Source: UBA3937 sp050951585 (GTDB lineage Bacteria > Bacillota > Peptococcia > DRI-13 > DTU073). From it: a stretch of DNA of 29,244 bases. The position numbers and the translations under genes were made by a program. Where the stretch lies: positions 1 through 29,244 of the forward strand of contig JBMNJI010000015.1 in assembly GCA_050951585.1 (NCBI GenBank), read 5' to 3'. Each line of letters begins with the position of its first letter. The stretch's first letter is position 1. This document shows, piece by piece, positions 15,611-23,435 of the stretch. The notes beneath the pieces were generated by a model, which saw only the letters and a list, made by a program, of their open reading frames with translations, was not told where the DNA came from and did no database searches.

Positions 15611-16975
15611 TTAGTAGTAAAGGAAAGTGATTAAACCGAAGAGCGGGAAAAGAATACTAATGCTATAAACCATATACCCGAAGAAACTGGGCATCCGCAC
15701 CCCTGATTTTTCGGCAATGGATCGCACCATGAAGTTTGGCGCGTTGCCGATGTAGGTAACCGCTCCAAAGAAAATGGCTCCGGTGGAAACAGCCATCAAG
15801 TATTGGGGGTTCTCGGCAATCAAGCAGGAAATCGCCAAAGGTTCGGCGACCCCGGGATAGAATTGCCCCAAGGAAGTACTGAGGAAAGTAAGATAGGTGG
15901 GGGCATTATCCAAAAAGCTGGAAAGAAGGCCGGTAACCCAGAAGTAATCGGCCGGCTTATTTACTGCGCTGGTGATAAAGCCTAATGCGCCTGCTTCTCC
16001 CGCTTTGAGGATGGCCAGTACGGGAGCCATGGTCACAAAGATGCCGAAGAAGAGATAGCCTACTTCCAGGATCGGATCCCAGCTGTATTCATTTTCTTTG
16101 CGCAGGCATTGCGGAGTGATGAGCCAGGAAAGAAGGATAATCACGCACAATAAAGCGTTACGAATAATATCTTGAATGGCAATAGATACTCCCAGGACAG
16201 AAACCGTGTTCATTTGCACATTACCGCTAAAGAGAATTATGCCAATGATTGCCGCTAGAAGAAGAAAGTTAGCAGAACCGAGGATTTCAATCTTTTTGTC
16301 ATTTTTATGGTCAGGCGTAGCAAGAGCTACGTTCTCGTTTTCTTTTTGTTCTTTCTGCAGGTAATAATAATCAAAAGCAAGATAGAGGAGAAGTAGAGCA
16401 ACAAGGGCGATAAGCTGCGGGCCAAATAAATGCAAAGTCCAGAAGAAAGGCACCCCATGCAGGAAGCCCAAAAACAGCGGAGGGTCACCAAGCGGAGTTA
16501 AGGCTCCGCCGATATTCGCGATCATAAAGATAAAAAAGACAACCATAAACGCCCGATATTTGCGGTGCTTATTCACCCGCAGGAAAGGACGAATCAGCAA
16601 CATGGCGGTTCCGGTAGTGCCCATCCAGGAAGCAAGCAATGAGCCGATGGTGAGAAAGGCGGCATTAACCAGGGTTGTTCCTTTTAAGGTTGTGCGGACG
16701 AGGATCCCTCCCCCTACCGTAAATAGTGCGGCTAACAAAATAATAAAAGGGATGTAATCGACAAGCAGAATATGTAGTAGTTCGTGAACCGCCAATTCGC
16801 GATAAGCAATAAGCATGGGAAGAGCGATCACCATTGCCCAGGCCAGGGCGATTTTGCCAAAATGGCGCTCCCAGAAATGTGGGGCGAGAACTGGGCCCAA
16901 GGCGATCGATAATAACATGCCGACAAAAGGGGTGACCGAATAGAGTGGTAACATCGTGGCTAGAGAATGTTCCAT
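15611..16975 (-). CDS. CitMHS/NhaD-like membrane transporter
   Basis: This 454-residue integral membrane protein has about eleven to twelve hydrophobic spans. It carries motifs of the putative citrate-transport / sodium:proton antiporter group (ion transporter superfamily), such as GGALTPLGDPPLFLGFLHG, SFLDNAPTYLTF and TYIGNAPNFMVRSIAE, the last two placed symmetrically like the paired helix-break motifs of this superfamily. The substrate cannot be read from sequence; annotations of relatives vary between citrate transport and Na+/H+ exchange. Its ribosome binding site AAGGAGGTGA (complement of 16980-16989) is a perfect match and fixes the ATG. It is transcribed alone, divergently from the ABC importer. 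Confidence 0.85.
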   Translation of the reverse strand: MEHSLATMLPLYSVTPFVGMLLSIALGPVLAPHFWERHFGKIALAWAMVIALPMLIAYRELAVHELLHILLVDYIPFIILLAALFTVGGGILVRTTLKGTTLVNAAFLTIGSLLASWMGTTGTAMLLIRPFLRVNKHRKYRAFMVVFFIFMIANIGGALTPLGDPPLFLGFLHGVPFFWTLHLFGPQLIALVALLLLYLAFDYYYLQKEQKENENVALATPDHKNDKKIEILGSANFLLLAAIIGIILFSGNVQMNTVSVLGVSIAIQDIIRNALLCVIILLSWLITPQCLRKENEYSWDPILEVGYLFFGIFVTMAPVLAILKAGEAGALGFITSAVNKPADYFWVTGLLSSFLDNAPTYLTFLSTSLGQFYPGVAEPLAISCLIAENPQYLMAVSTGAIFFGAVTYIGNAPNFMVRSIAEKSGVRMPSFFGYMVYSISILFPLFGLITFLYY

Positions 16976-17046
16976 ATTTTCACCTCCTTCTTTTCTAAGC
17001 TAACTCTAAATAAGTTTTTTTTGATAGATTAAACCCCACGAAGAGT

Positions 17047-17075
17047 ATTTTAATTCAAAAAGTTATAACAGTAAA
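17047..17075 (-). promoter_or_regulatory. Promoter of the minus-strand transporter gene
   Basis: Read on the minus strand, TTTACT (17070-17075) and TAAAAT (17047-17052) are 17 bases apart. This gives a leader of roughly 65 bases before the transporter ATG. The rest of the 340-base divergent region (17076-17219) is AT-rich then G-rich, and I see nothing else firm in it. Confidence 0.5.
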
Positions 17076-17219
17076 GAGGAAAATAGATATATTTCGGAGT
17101 ATCCGTTAATAAAATATTTATACGCAAATAATATTTGGGCCCAAAAGAATGGATCAGCGGGTTACAGCATAGGAGTGGAGTAGGATTGGAGAGAGATTTG
17201 AGCGGACAGTGAAAGGCAG

Positions 17220-17248
17220 TTGACAAAGGCGCCAATTTGCTTTATTAT
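17220..17248 (+). promoter_or_regulatory. Promoter of the amino acid ABC importer operon
   Basis: A perfect TTGACA (17220-17225), a 17-base spacer and TATTAT (17243-17248) form a near-consensus promoter. A long palindrome overlaps its -10 box, so it is probably repressed or otherwise controlled. Confidence 0.75.
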
Positions 17249-17266
17249 GTTAAAGTAATAAAGCAA
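17237..17266 (+). promoter_or_regulatory. Perfect 11-bp-arm palindrome (operator candidate)
   Basis: TTGCTTTATTA (17237-17247) is exactly mirrored by TAATAAAGCAA (17256-17266) around an 8-base centre. It spans the -10 box and the expected transcription start, so it is not transcribed as a complete hairpin and fits a dimeric regulator site. I do not recognise it as a CodY, ArgR, TnrA or CymR box. Confidence 0.65.
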
Positions 17267-17315
17267 GACAAATTATTGTCCAAGGAAATTAATGAAGTGG
17301 AGGAGAGGAGTAAAA

Positions 17316-18128
17316 ATGAAAAAAAGTTTGAAGAGAATGATTGTCCTGACATGTGTGTTAGTTTTTGGCTTAGTAAGCCTCGTGGGGTGCAACCAGGAAA
17401 ATGCCAATGAAAACACGGATCCTTTTGCAAAGCTGCAAGACAGGGGTTATGTAGTGATGGGACTGGATGATACCTTTGCGCCGATGGGGTTCAAAGATGC
17501 CAGTGGCGAGATTGTCGGCTTTGACGTCGATTTAGCGAACGAGGTTTTTGAATGGATCGGACTTGAGGTAAGGTTTCAACCGATTGATTGGACCATGAAA
17601 GAAGCCGAATTAACTTCCGGGAATATTGATTTGATTTGGAACGGCTATACCATTACCGAGGAAAGAAAGAAAAAAGTTGCTTTTACCGAACCATACCTGG
17701 AAAACAAACAAATCGTGGTCGTGTTAGCTGATTCTACGATCAATGCCAAAGCGGATCTGGCCGGGAAAAAAGTCGCGATTCAGAATCAATCCAGTGCCGT
17801 AGAGGCGGTCAATACCGAGCCGGAATTAGTAGCCAGTTTTGACGGTGGAGAGCCCATTTTATTTGAGACAAATAATGAGTGCTTCATGGATTTAGAGGCC
17901 AAAAGAGCTGATGCTGTCGTCGCGGATGAAGTTTTGGCCAGATATTACATTAAACAAAGAGGCGCGGAAAAATATAAAGTGCTCGAAGAGTATTTTGCCG
18001 AAGAAGAATATGGGATTGGGGTCAGAAAAGAAGATACTAAATTGCTGGCCGAGATCAATAAAGCAATGGATGAGATGAGAGAAGACGGAACATACGACGA
18101 AATCTATCTGAAGTGGTTTGCTAATTAA
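17316..18128 (+). CDS. Amino acid ABC transporter substrate-binding lipoprotein
   Basis: This 270-residue protein has a lipoprotein signal peptide with lipobox LVGC (lipid-modified Cys 25) and a family 3 solute-binding fold (GLDDTFAPMGF, IVGFDVDLANEVFEWIG, GNIDLIWNGYTITEERKK, VAFTEPYLENKQIVVVLA). Such proteins capture polar amino acids outside the membrane and deliver them to the permease. The ATG at 17316 lies 5 bases after a GGAGGAGAGGAG run (17299-17310), which is why it is preferred over the in-frame ATG at 17292. The exact ligand cannot be told. It is the first gene of a three-gene importer operon. Confidence 0.92.
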   Translation: MKKSLKRMIVLTCVLVFGLVSLVGCNQENANENTDPFAKLQDRGYVVMGLDDTFAPMGFKDASGEIVGFDVDLANEVFEWIGLEVRFQPIDWTMKEAELTSGNIDLIWNGYTITEERKKKVAFTEPYLENKQIVVVLADSTINAKADLAGKKVAIQNQSSAVEAVNTEPELVASFDGGEPILFETNNECFMDLEAKRADAVVADEVLARYYIKQRGAEKYKVLEEYFAEEEYGIGVRKEDTKLLAEINKAMDEMREDGTYDEIYLKWFAN

Positions 18129-18207
18129 TTAATATATGTTTGCCGATAATATATGCTGGTGCCGGGTGAAAGAAAAATAATTTAGAACAGAGTGTAGGTT
18201 GATTTTG

Positions 18208-18858
18208 ATGACAGACTATATTTTAACGCTGCTGCCGGCAATGCTTTCGGGTTTGCAGGTAACACTGGAGATATTTTTTCTGACCCTGATCTTTTCGATC
18301 CCTCTGGGGATTCTGGTTGCCGTCGGCCGGTTATCGAAGATAAAACCGCTGGTGGCCGTCATTAAGTTTTACATCTGGGTTATGCGGGGTACTCCTTTGT
18401 TATTGCAACTTGTGTTCATCTATTTTGGTTTAGGGTTACCGACAGTTGGCATTAAGTTAGACCGGTTTACGGCGGCGATGATTGCCTTTATCTTGAATTA
18501 TGCCGCCTATTTTGCCGAGATCTTTCGCGGCGGGATTGAGTCCATTGATAAAGGGCAATATGATGCGGCCAAGGTCCTGGGTTTTTCCCAGGTACAGACT
18601 TTTACCCGCATTATTCTGCCGCAGATGGCGAAAATTGTCCTGCCTTCGGTAGGGAACGAAGTGATTACCCTGGTGAAGGATACGGCCTTAGTCTACATTG
18701 TCGGTTTAGGCGAGCTGCTGAGAGAGGGTAGAATAGCCTCTAACCGGGATTCTTCGTTGATTCCGCTGGTGGTTGTGGGCGTATTTTATCTGGCCTTAAC
18801 GGCAATCCTCACAAAAATATTCCAGAAGATCGAAAAGAGATTTGCTTATTATCAATAA
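18208..18858 (+). CDS. Amino acid ABC transporter permease
   Basis: This 216-residue permease of the HisM/GlnP type has about five membrane spans and the conserved coupling loop that contacts the ATPase (around YDAAKVLGFSQVQTFTRIILPQ). The N-terminal segment MLSGLQVTLEIFF and RGTPLLLQLVFIYFGL are typical of polar amino acid permeases. The ATG at 18208 is chosen because AGGTTGA lies 6 bases upstream; the frame is open to a TTG at 18199. It follows the binding-protein gene after about 80 bases without a terminator. Confidence 0.93.
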   Translation: MTDYILTLLPAMLSGLQVTLEIFFLTLIFSIPLGILVAVGRLSKIKPLVAVIKFYIWVMRGTPLLLQLVFIYFGLGLPTVGIKLDRFTAAMIAFILNYAAYFAEIFRGGIESIDKGQYDAAKVLGFSQVQTFTRIILPQMAKIVLPSVGNEVITLVKDTALVYIVGLGELLREGRIASNRDSSLIPLVVVGVFYLALTAILTKIFQKIEKRFAYYQ

Positions 18859-18887
18859 AGAAACATTGGCAACAGGGGGAGTAAGGC

Positions 18888-19652
18888 ATGGTGCTCAAGG
18901 TAGAAGGGCTTTATAAAAGCTTTAACGGGGAACCGGTTTTAAAGGGGATCAGTTTGTCTTTACAACAAGGGGAGATCCTGGCCGTAATCGGCCGTTCCGG
19001 TTCTGGGAAAACAACCCTGCTCAGATGTATTAATAATCTGGTCAAATGTGACCGTGGCACGATTATGGTTGATGGGATGTATCTTTGCAAAGATGATCCG
19101 GCCGGGCATGAGCATGACCAGAAAAGCACCTACGCCAAAGGAGCGGAGGTCCTGCAGATCAGAAAAAGGTTAGGGATGGTTTTTCAAAGCTTTAATCTTT
19201 TTCCCCATATGTCTGTCCTGGAAAATATCATCGAGGCCCCGATCAATGTTTTTGGTGTACCGCGTGAGGAGGCCATGGAAAAAGCGGAACGGCTCCTGGC
19301 CATGCTGGAACTGCCGGATAAAGGAGCGGCCTATCCTTTTGAATTATCCGGCGGGCAGAAACAAAGGGTGGCCATTGCCCGTGCATGTGCCTTAAATCCT
19401 TTGGTCATGTGTCTCGATGAACCTACTTCCGCCCTGGACCCGGAGTTGCGGGAAGGGATTGCCCAGACCATTGAAAACCTCGCTGCAGGTGGGATGGGGG
19501 TTTTATTGATTACTCATGACATGGTATTTGCAAAAAGGGTGGCCCATCGGGTGATTTTTATGGAGGATGGGGAAATCCTGGCGGAAGGCAATAAGCAAGA
19601 GTTTTTTGACAACATCGCTAATGAAAGAATCAAGAATTTTATTGCGGGGTAA
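18888..19652 (+). CDS. Amino acid ABC transporter ATP-binding protein
   Basis: This 254-residue ATPase has Walker A GRSGSGKT (35-42), the signature LSGGQ (153-157) followed by KQRVAIARA, Walker B MCLDEPTSALD, and the switch histidine in LLITHDM. It powers import by the preceding permease. Compared with common GlnQ-type proteins it has a short extra charged stretch of about 20 residues (around CKDDPAGHEHDQKSTYAKGA) between Walker A and the Q-loop, a feature I recall in HisP-like members. GGGGGAG lies just before the ATG. Confidence 0.94.
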   Translation: MVLKVEGLYKSFNGEPVLKGISLSLQQGEILAVIGRSGSGKTTLLRCINNLVKCDRGTIMVDGMYLCKDDPAGHEHDQKSTYAKGAEVLQIRKRLGMVFQSFNLFPHMSVLENIIEAPINVFGVPREEAMEKAERLLAMLELPDKGAAYPFELSGGQKQRVAIARACALNPLVMCLDEPTSALDPELREGIAQTIENLAAGGMGVLLITHDMVFAKRVAHRVIFMEDGEILAEGNKQEFFDNIANERIKNFIAG

Positions 19653-19722
19653 TTGACGGTCGGAACATTGTAATTACTGTTGCTGGCAAAGCAATATTCG
19701 TAAATAATGTTCGTACAAAAGG

Positions 19723-19752
19723 AAAAAGCGGGCTCGTTGAGTCCGCTTTTTT
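19723..19752 (+). terminator. Bidirectional terminator between ABC importer and lipoprotein genes
   Basis: AAAAAGCGGGCTC (19723-19735) and GAGTCCGCTTTTT (19739-19751) pair with one G-T pair and a 3-base loop. T-runs on both strands let it serve the importer operon and the convergent minus-strand lipoprotein gene. Confidence 0.88.
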
Positions 19753-19815
19753 GCTTGCTTGGGAGTATCAGTACCACGTCATGCCTAAGTGCAACCAGGG
19801 CTATTTATCAGGAGC

Positions 19816-21309
19816 CTAGAAGGTCTTGGTGATCTTCGCCGTTCTGGTGGCCGCATCCCAGCTTATTTTGTAGCCGAGCTTCTCGAAATCCCGGATTTTG
19901 ATAAAGGTGCGATTATTAATGAGGGTACCGGTCATATCGATTTTCAGGCCTGACCTGTTCACATATGCTCTGCTCTCGGCGGCGTCCCATTCTACTTCTT
20001 CGTTAAAGGTGCTGGCAATCTGTCTAAGGGGCAGATACGTATAATTGTCGATAATCAGTGCCTCGATTTGTTCTTGCTTTTCCCCTTTCCGATCTTTATA
20101 GATGCAGATTTTTTGGTCAACGGCAATCTCCATTGTTTTGGAAAGTCGTTGTTCCAATTCCGTAAAACTGATGACATTGGCCGTAGGGATATTTATGTTG
20201 AAGGCGGGGATGGAACGGATGGTGCTTTGACTTTCGATGGTGCTGCCAAACGTTTCGCCAATACCAAGTGAATCGAAATCCATCATCATGGTGAAGTGAA
20301 TATCGTATGTGTTGTTCTTTTTCTCATTCAGGACATATTTAAAGGTAACGCCTTCAAAAAGATTCAGGTCTTCCTGGCTGTTGAGGATTTCTGTTTGCAG
20401 CTCATTAATTTGCTCACGGGAGTTTTCCTTGTTTAATCTAAGGAGGGAACCGAAGGTGGCGATCGCAACTTTATATTGTTCTTTTTGTTCGGCGCTAAGT
20501 CCCAGTACTCCCAGCTCTTCATTGGTCAGGGTATCCAGGAAGGAGACGAGGTATGTTTCCAGCGCATCCAGATTATCAAGAGAATATTCCAGGAGGCCGG
20601 GCATAAGTTCAACTAGCTGTGCCCCATTTATTGATAAGGTGTAACTGTCTCCATTTTTCGTAATGAGGTTGGGGCGGTAATTTTTATAGATATCGGCCAG
20701 TCCCAGCAGGAAATTCTGCATAATCCGATTGACTCTGGTATCGACAAAATTATTGTTCTCCAACATTCTTAAGGCGATTGCATCACTTGGCGAAGCGCCG
20801 GCGGTGGTTAGTCCTAAGGTTTGCACGTATTCCTCTTTGGTTAAGCGTACATATTGATTGTCCCCCATAATTTCTTTGTATTCAGTGACTGCTTCGGGCG
20901 AAAATCCGCCGATTAGATTAATAAGTCCGTCCAGTTTCATATACATGACGTTATTTTGCGCAAGAATGTTCATTATTTCCTGACTGGAGCCTGTTTGCGG
21001 ATTAACATAATAAAGGCGACAATCCAGCATATTCTTTTCGACATCCTGTTTGCTGGTGTAATTCAGAGTAAGTCCTTTTTCCAGGAAAGCAAAAGCAACA
21101 GCGTCTGCTTCTGAGATTAGAGAATCTTTGGGGATAGAATTAAACTTGAGCGTAATTTGACCGGTTTCTTCGGCCACTTTCAAATCATTGATGGAACTTA
21201 TGAGCTGCATAAATTCCTGTTCTTCCTGGCTACATCCTGAGGTTAAGCCGATCATAGAAATGGTAAGGGTGAGAAGTAGTAAAAGTGAACAGACTTTCTT
21301 TTTAGACAC
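19816..21309 (-). CDS. Lipoprotein with copper amine oxidase-like C-terminal domain
   Basis: This 497-residue protein starts with a lipoprotein signal (lipobox TSGC, Cys 26). It has a long middle part of about 370 residues that I do not recognise, predicted largely helical, with paired descriptors such as SLDNLDALETYLVSFLDTL. It ends with a copper amine oxidase N-terminal-like domain (about 405-495; YLPLRQIASTFNEEVEWDAA, TFIKIRDFEKLGYKISWDAATRTAKI). In Firmicutes that domain is a non-catalytic, probably wall- or polymer-binding module in many secreted proteins. The start codon is GTG, with AAGGAGGT about 8 bases upstream. It is a stand-alone gene convergent with the ABC importer. The function of the middle part is unknown. 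Confidence 0.82.
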   Translation of the reverse strand: MSKKKVCSLLLLLTLTISMIGLTSGCSQEEQEFMQLISSINDLKVAEETGQITLKFNSIPKDSLISEADAVAFAFLEKGLTLNYTSKQDVEKNMLDCRLYYVNPQTGSSQEIMNILAQNNVMYMKLDGLINLIGGFSPEAVTEYKEIMGDNQYVRLTKEEYVQTLGLTTAGASPSDAIALRMLENNNFVDTRVNRIMQNFLLGLADIYKNYRPNLITKNGDSYTLSINGAQLVELMPGLLEYSLDNLDALETYLVSFLDTLTNEELGVLGLSAEQKEQYKVAIATFGSLLRLNKENSREQINELQTEILNSQEDLNLFEGVTFKYVLNEKKNNTYDIHFTMMMDFDSLGIGETFGSTIESQSTIRSIPAFNINIPTANVISFTELEQRLSKTMEIAVDQKICIYKDRKGEKQEQIEALIIDNYTYLPLRQIASTFNEEVEWDAAESRAYVNRSGLKIDMTGTLINNRTFIKIRDFEKLGYKISWDAATRTAKITKTF

Positions 21310-21341
21310 GTAAGTACCTCCTTAAATGGTAATTTTTCTTT

Positions 21342-21370
21342 ATTATAGCACAAGTAATTGTGGATTGGAA
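21342..21370 (-). promoter_or_regulatory. Extended -10 promoter of the minus-strand lipoprotein gene
   Basis: Read on the minus strand, TGC precedes a perfect TATAAT (21342-21347); the -35 region (TTCCAA, 21365-21370) is weak. It lies about 32 bases before the GTG start. Confidence 0.5.
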
Positions 21371-21471
21371 ATTTTGAACTCAATTATTGATTTGACTAGA
21401 TTATTGAGAAAATGGCCCTTTGGCGAAAAAACTCACCGGGTTATTAGTGAAAATAATTGCGTTTTCCGCTC

Positions 21472-21500
21472 TTGACAGGATAGCAGTTATATAATACCTT
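21472..21500 (+). promoter_or_regulatory. Candidate promoter of the hydrogenase operon
   Basis: A perfect TTGACA (21472-21477) has only TACCTT at the ideal 17-base distance; a better TATAAT (21490-21495) sits too close at 12 bases. Another TATAAT is at 21518-21523 without a -35. The leader carries a small inverted repeat, TCGCG (21532-21536) and CGCGA (21540-21544). The exact start is unresolved. The rest of this 324-base divergent region shows no gene. Confidence 0.4.
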
Positions 21501-21633
21501 AGAGAATATCTAACAAATATAATATAGATGGTCGCGGGGCGCGATTTACAAGTTTATTTTTACTTTTAGGAATGGTAAGATTAATAAAATATAATTAATC
21601 AATGAAATGAGGAAAGAAAGGTGAAAAGGATTT

Positions 21634-22125
21634 ATGAGCGGTGACCTAAAAAAGGAACAGGTGTTAAAAATCATTAAGAACAGGAAGAAGGAAAAAGAAC
21701 AGCTCCTGGCTATTTTGCTGGAGATTCAGAAGGCCTCGGGACGGAACTATGTTGACCGCGAGTGGGCCAGGCTGGTGGCGGATGAATTGGGCTTGCCCCT
21801 GACCAAGGTTTATGATGTATTGACCTTTTATGCGATGTTTTCCACAGAACCAAGGGGGAAATATGTGATTGAATTATGTAAAAGTGCCCCCTGTCATGTG
21901 GCGGGCGGAGAGGCGGTTGTGTCCATGCTGGAGCGGCAGTTGGGAATCAAAATGGGGGAAACAACGGCCGATGGACTTTTCACCTTGGAATACACTGCCT
22001 GCTTCGGGGCGTGCGATCAGGCCCCGGCGGTAAAAATCGGTGACAAGGTTTATGGAAAGCTAACCGCAGAAAAGGTTGCCGAAATAATTGATAGTTACCG
22101 GGGGGTGTCAACATGTCAAAAGTAA
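21634..22125 (+). CDS. hydC: NuoE-like [2Fe-2S] subunit of NADH-linked [FeFe]-hydrogenase
   Basis: This 163-residue thioredoxin-like ferredoxin subunit has the NuoE/HydC cysteine pattern: C82-x4-C87 (CKSAPC) and C123-x3-C127 (CFGAC). It carries electrons between the flavoprotein and the catalytic subunit. The helical N-terminus (about residues 1-70) is the usual NuoE part. AAAGGTGA precedes the ATG. The next gene's ATG (22113) lies inside its last codons, a 13-base overlap. The hnd and hyd naming systems are both used for this family (HndA is equivalent); the choice here is by analogy. Confidence 0.9.
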   Translation: MSGDLKKEQVLKIIKNRKKEKEQLLAILLEIQKASGRNYVDREWARLVADELGLPLTKVYDVLTFYAMFSTEPRGKYVIELCKSAPCHVAGGEAVVSMLERQLGIKMGETTADGLFTLEYTACFGACDQAPAVKIGDKVYGKLTAEKVAEIIDSYRGVSTCQK

Positions 22126-23435
22126 TGCCTTTGATTTCAGTAAATTGTGGCAAGATTCGGCCCACTTCGGTAGAAGACTATGTGAAGGCAGGCGGTTTTG
22201 CCGGGTTGAAAAAGGCTTTAAAAATGCAGCCGTTGGCGATTATTGAGGAAATAAAAAAGGCTAAACTGATGGGACGCGGCGGAGCAGGCTATCCGGCCGG
22301 GTCAAAATGGCAGCAGATGTATGAGATTGAGCATACGCCCAAGTACATTGTCTGTAATGCCGACGAGGGTGAACCGGGTACTTTTAAGGATAAATTGCTT
22401 TTGGAAAAAGATCCTTTGCGGGTCATTGAAGGCATGATTATTGCCGGATATGTTTTTTCCTCCCGTGATGGTTATATTTATATCCGTGGTGAATATGCGG
22501 CGATTCAGGACATTTTTCAAAAGGCGATTGATAACGCGGTGAAGGCCGGTTATCTGGGCGAAAACATCCTGGGGAGCGGTTATTCTTACAATATCCATGT
22601 GATGACGGGCGCCGGGGCCTATGTGTGCGGGGAAAACTCCGCCATGCTTAATTCTCTTGAAGGGAAAGCGGGCAGGCCCAGAGTGAAGCCGCCTCATTTA
22701 GCCGAGGTGGGCTTATTCCAAAAACCGACGCTGGTGAACAACGTGGAATCTTTCGCTAATGTACCGACTATTTTAACCCTGGGGGCGGAAAAATATCTTA
22801 GTGTGGGGACGGCGGAAAGCGGCGGAACGAAGTTGGTTTGTCTTTCCGGACATGTGGCGAAGCCCGGCGTTTATGAGGTTCCTTTCGGCGTGACTATCCG
22901 GGATCTGATCTATGACGAGGAATTAGGCGGCGGCTTGAGCAGTCATAAAAAGTTAAAGTTTTTCCACATGGGGGGGCAATCGGGACCGTGCGGCGTATTA
23001 ACGCAGCTGGATACGGACTATTGCTACAAGGCCTTGCGCTCCAACGGCTTAAGTGTTGGCTCCGGAGCAATTGTTGTTTTGGATGAATCGGTGTGCGTGA
23101 TTGATTATCTGAAATGCGTGACCGAATTCTTTATTCATGAATCCTGCGGCAAGTGTACGCCCTGCCGGGAAGGCAATAAACAGCTTTACGCCATTTTGGA
23201 CAAATTCTCCAAGGGGACCGCAACCGCGGAAGATTATACGCAATTGAAACGCTTGAGTGAACTGCTGGCCAAAGCCTCCTTCTGTGGTTTGGGGCAGGCG
23301 GCGGCTACGGCACTGAACACTTGCCTGAAGCATTTACGGGCGGAATTTGAGGCCCACATCGCCGGCAAGTGTCCGGCGGGGGTATGTTTCGCTAATCAGG
23401 AAACGGAAAGTGGTGAAAAAGATGGGAAACACTAA
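22113..23435 (+). CDS. hydB: Short NuoF-like flavoprotein subunit of [FeFe]-hydrogenase
   Basis: This 440-residue protein is the NADH- and FMN-binding subunit. It shows the FMN loop GRGGAGYPAGSKW (from about residue 53), the NADH-site segment CNADEGEPGTFKD, GAYVCGENSAML, and [4Fe-4S] ligands C345-x2-C348-x2-C351 (SCGKCTPC) with C391. HydB of bifurcating enzymes is about 600 residues, with an extra N-terminal thioredoxin-like [2Fe-2S] domain and a C-terminal two-[4Fe-4S] domain. Both are absent here: the protein begins about 50 residues before the FMN loop and ends about 50 after C391. This resembles non-bifurcating NADH hydrogenases described in Syntrophomonas (recalled). GGGGGGTG lies upstream of the ATG inside hydC, and it overlaps hydA by 14 bases. 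Confidence 0.92.
   Translation: MSKVMPLISVNCGKIRPTSVEDYVKAGGFAGLKKALKMQPLAIIEEIKKAKLMGRGGAGYPAGSKWQQMYEIEHTPKYIVCNADEGEPGTFKDKLLLEKDPLRVIEGMIIAGYVFSSRDGYIYIRGEYAAIQDIFQKAIDNAVKAGYLGENILGSGYSYNIHVMTGAGAYVCGENSAMLNSLEGKAGRPRVKPPHLAEVGLFQKPTLVNNVESFANVPTILTLGAEKYLSVGTAESGGTKLVCLSGHVAKPGVYEVPFGVTIRDLIYDEELGGGLSSHKKLKFFHMGGQSGPCGVLTQLDTDYCYKALRSNGLSVGSGAIVVLDESVCVIDYLKCVTEFFIHESCGKCTPCREGNKQLYAILDKFSKGTATAEDYTQLKRLSELLAKASFCGLGQAAATALNTCLKHLRAEFEAHIAGKCPAGVCFANQETESGEKDGKH

Noticed and set aside
19661..19713. Inverted GAACATT/AATGTTC repeat after the ABC importer operon
   Set aside because: Seven-base arms 36 bases apart in a short AT-rich gap are easily due to chance and lie downstream of the operon.
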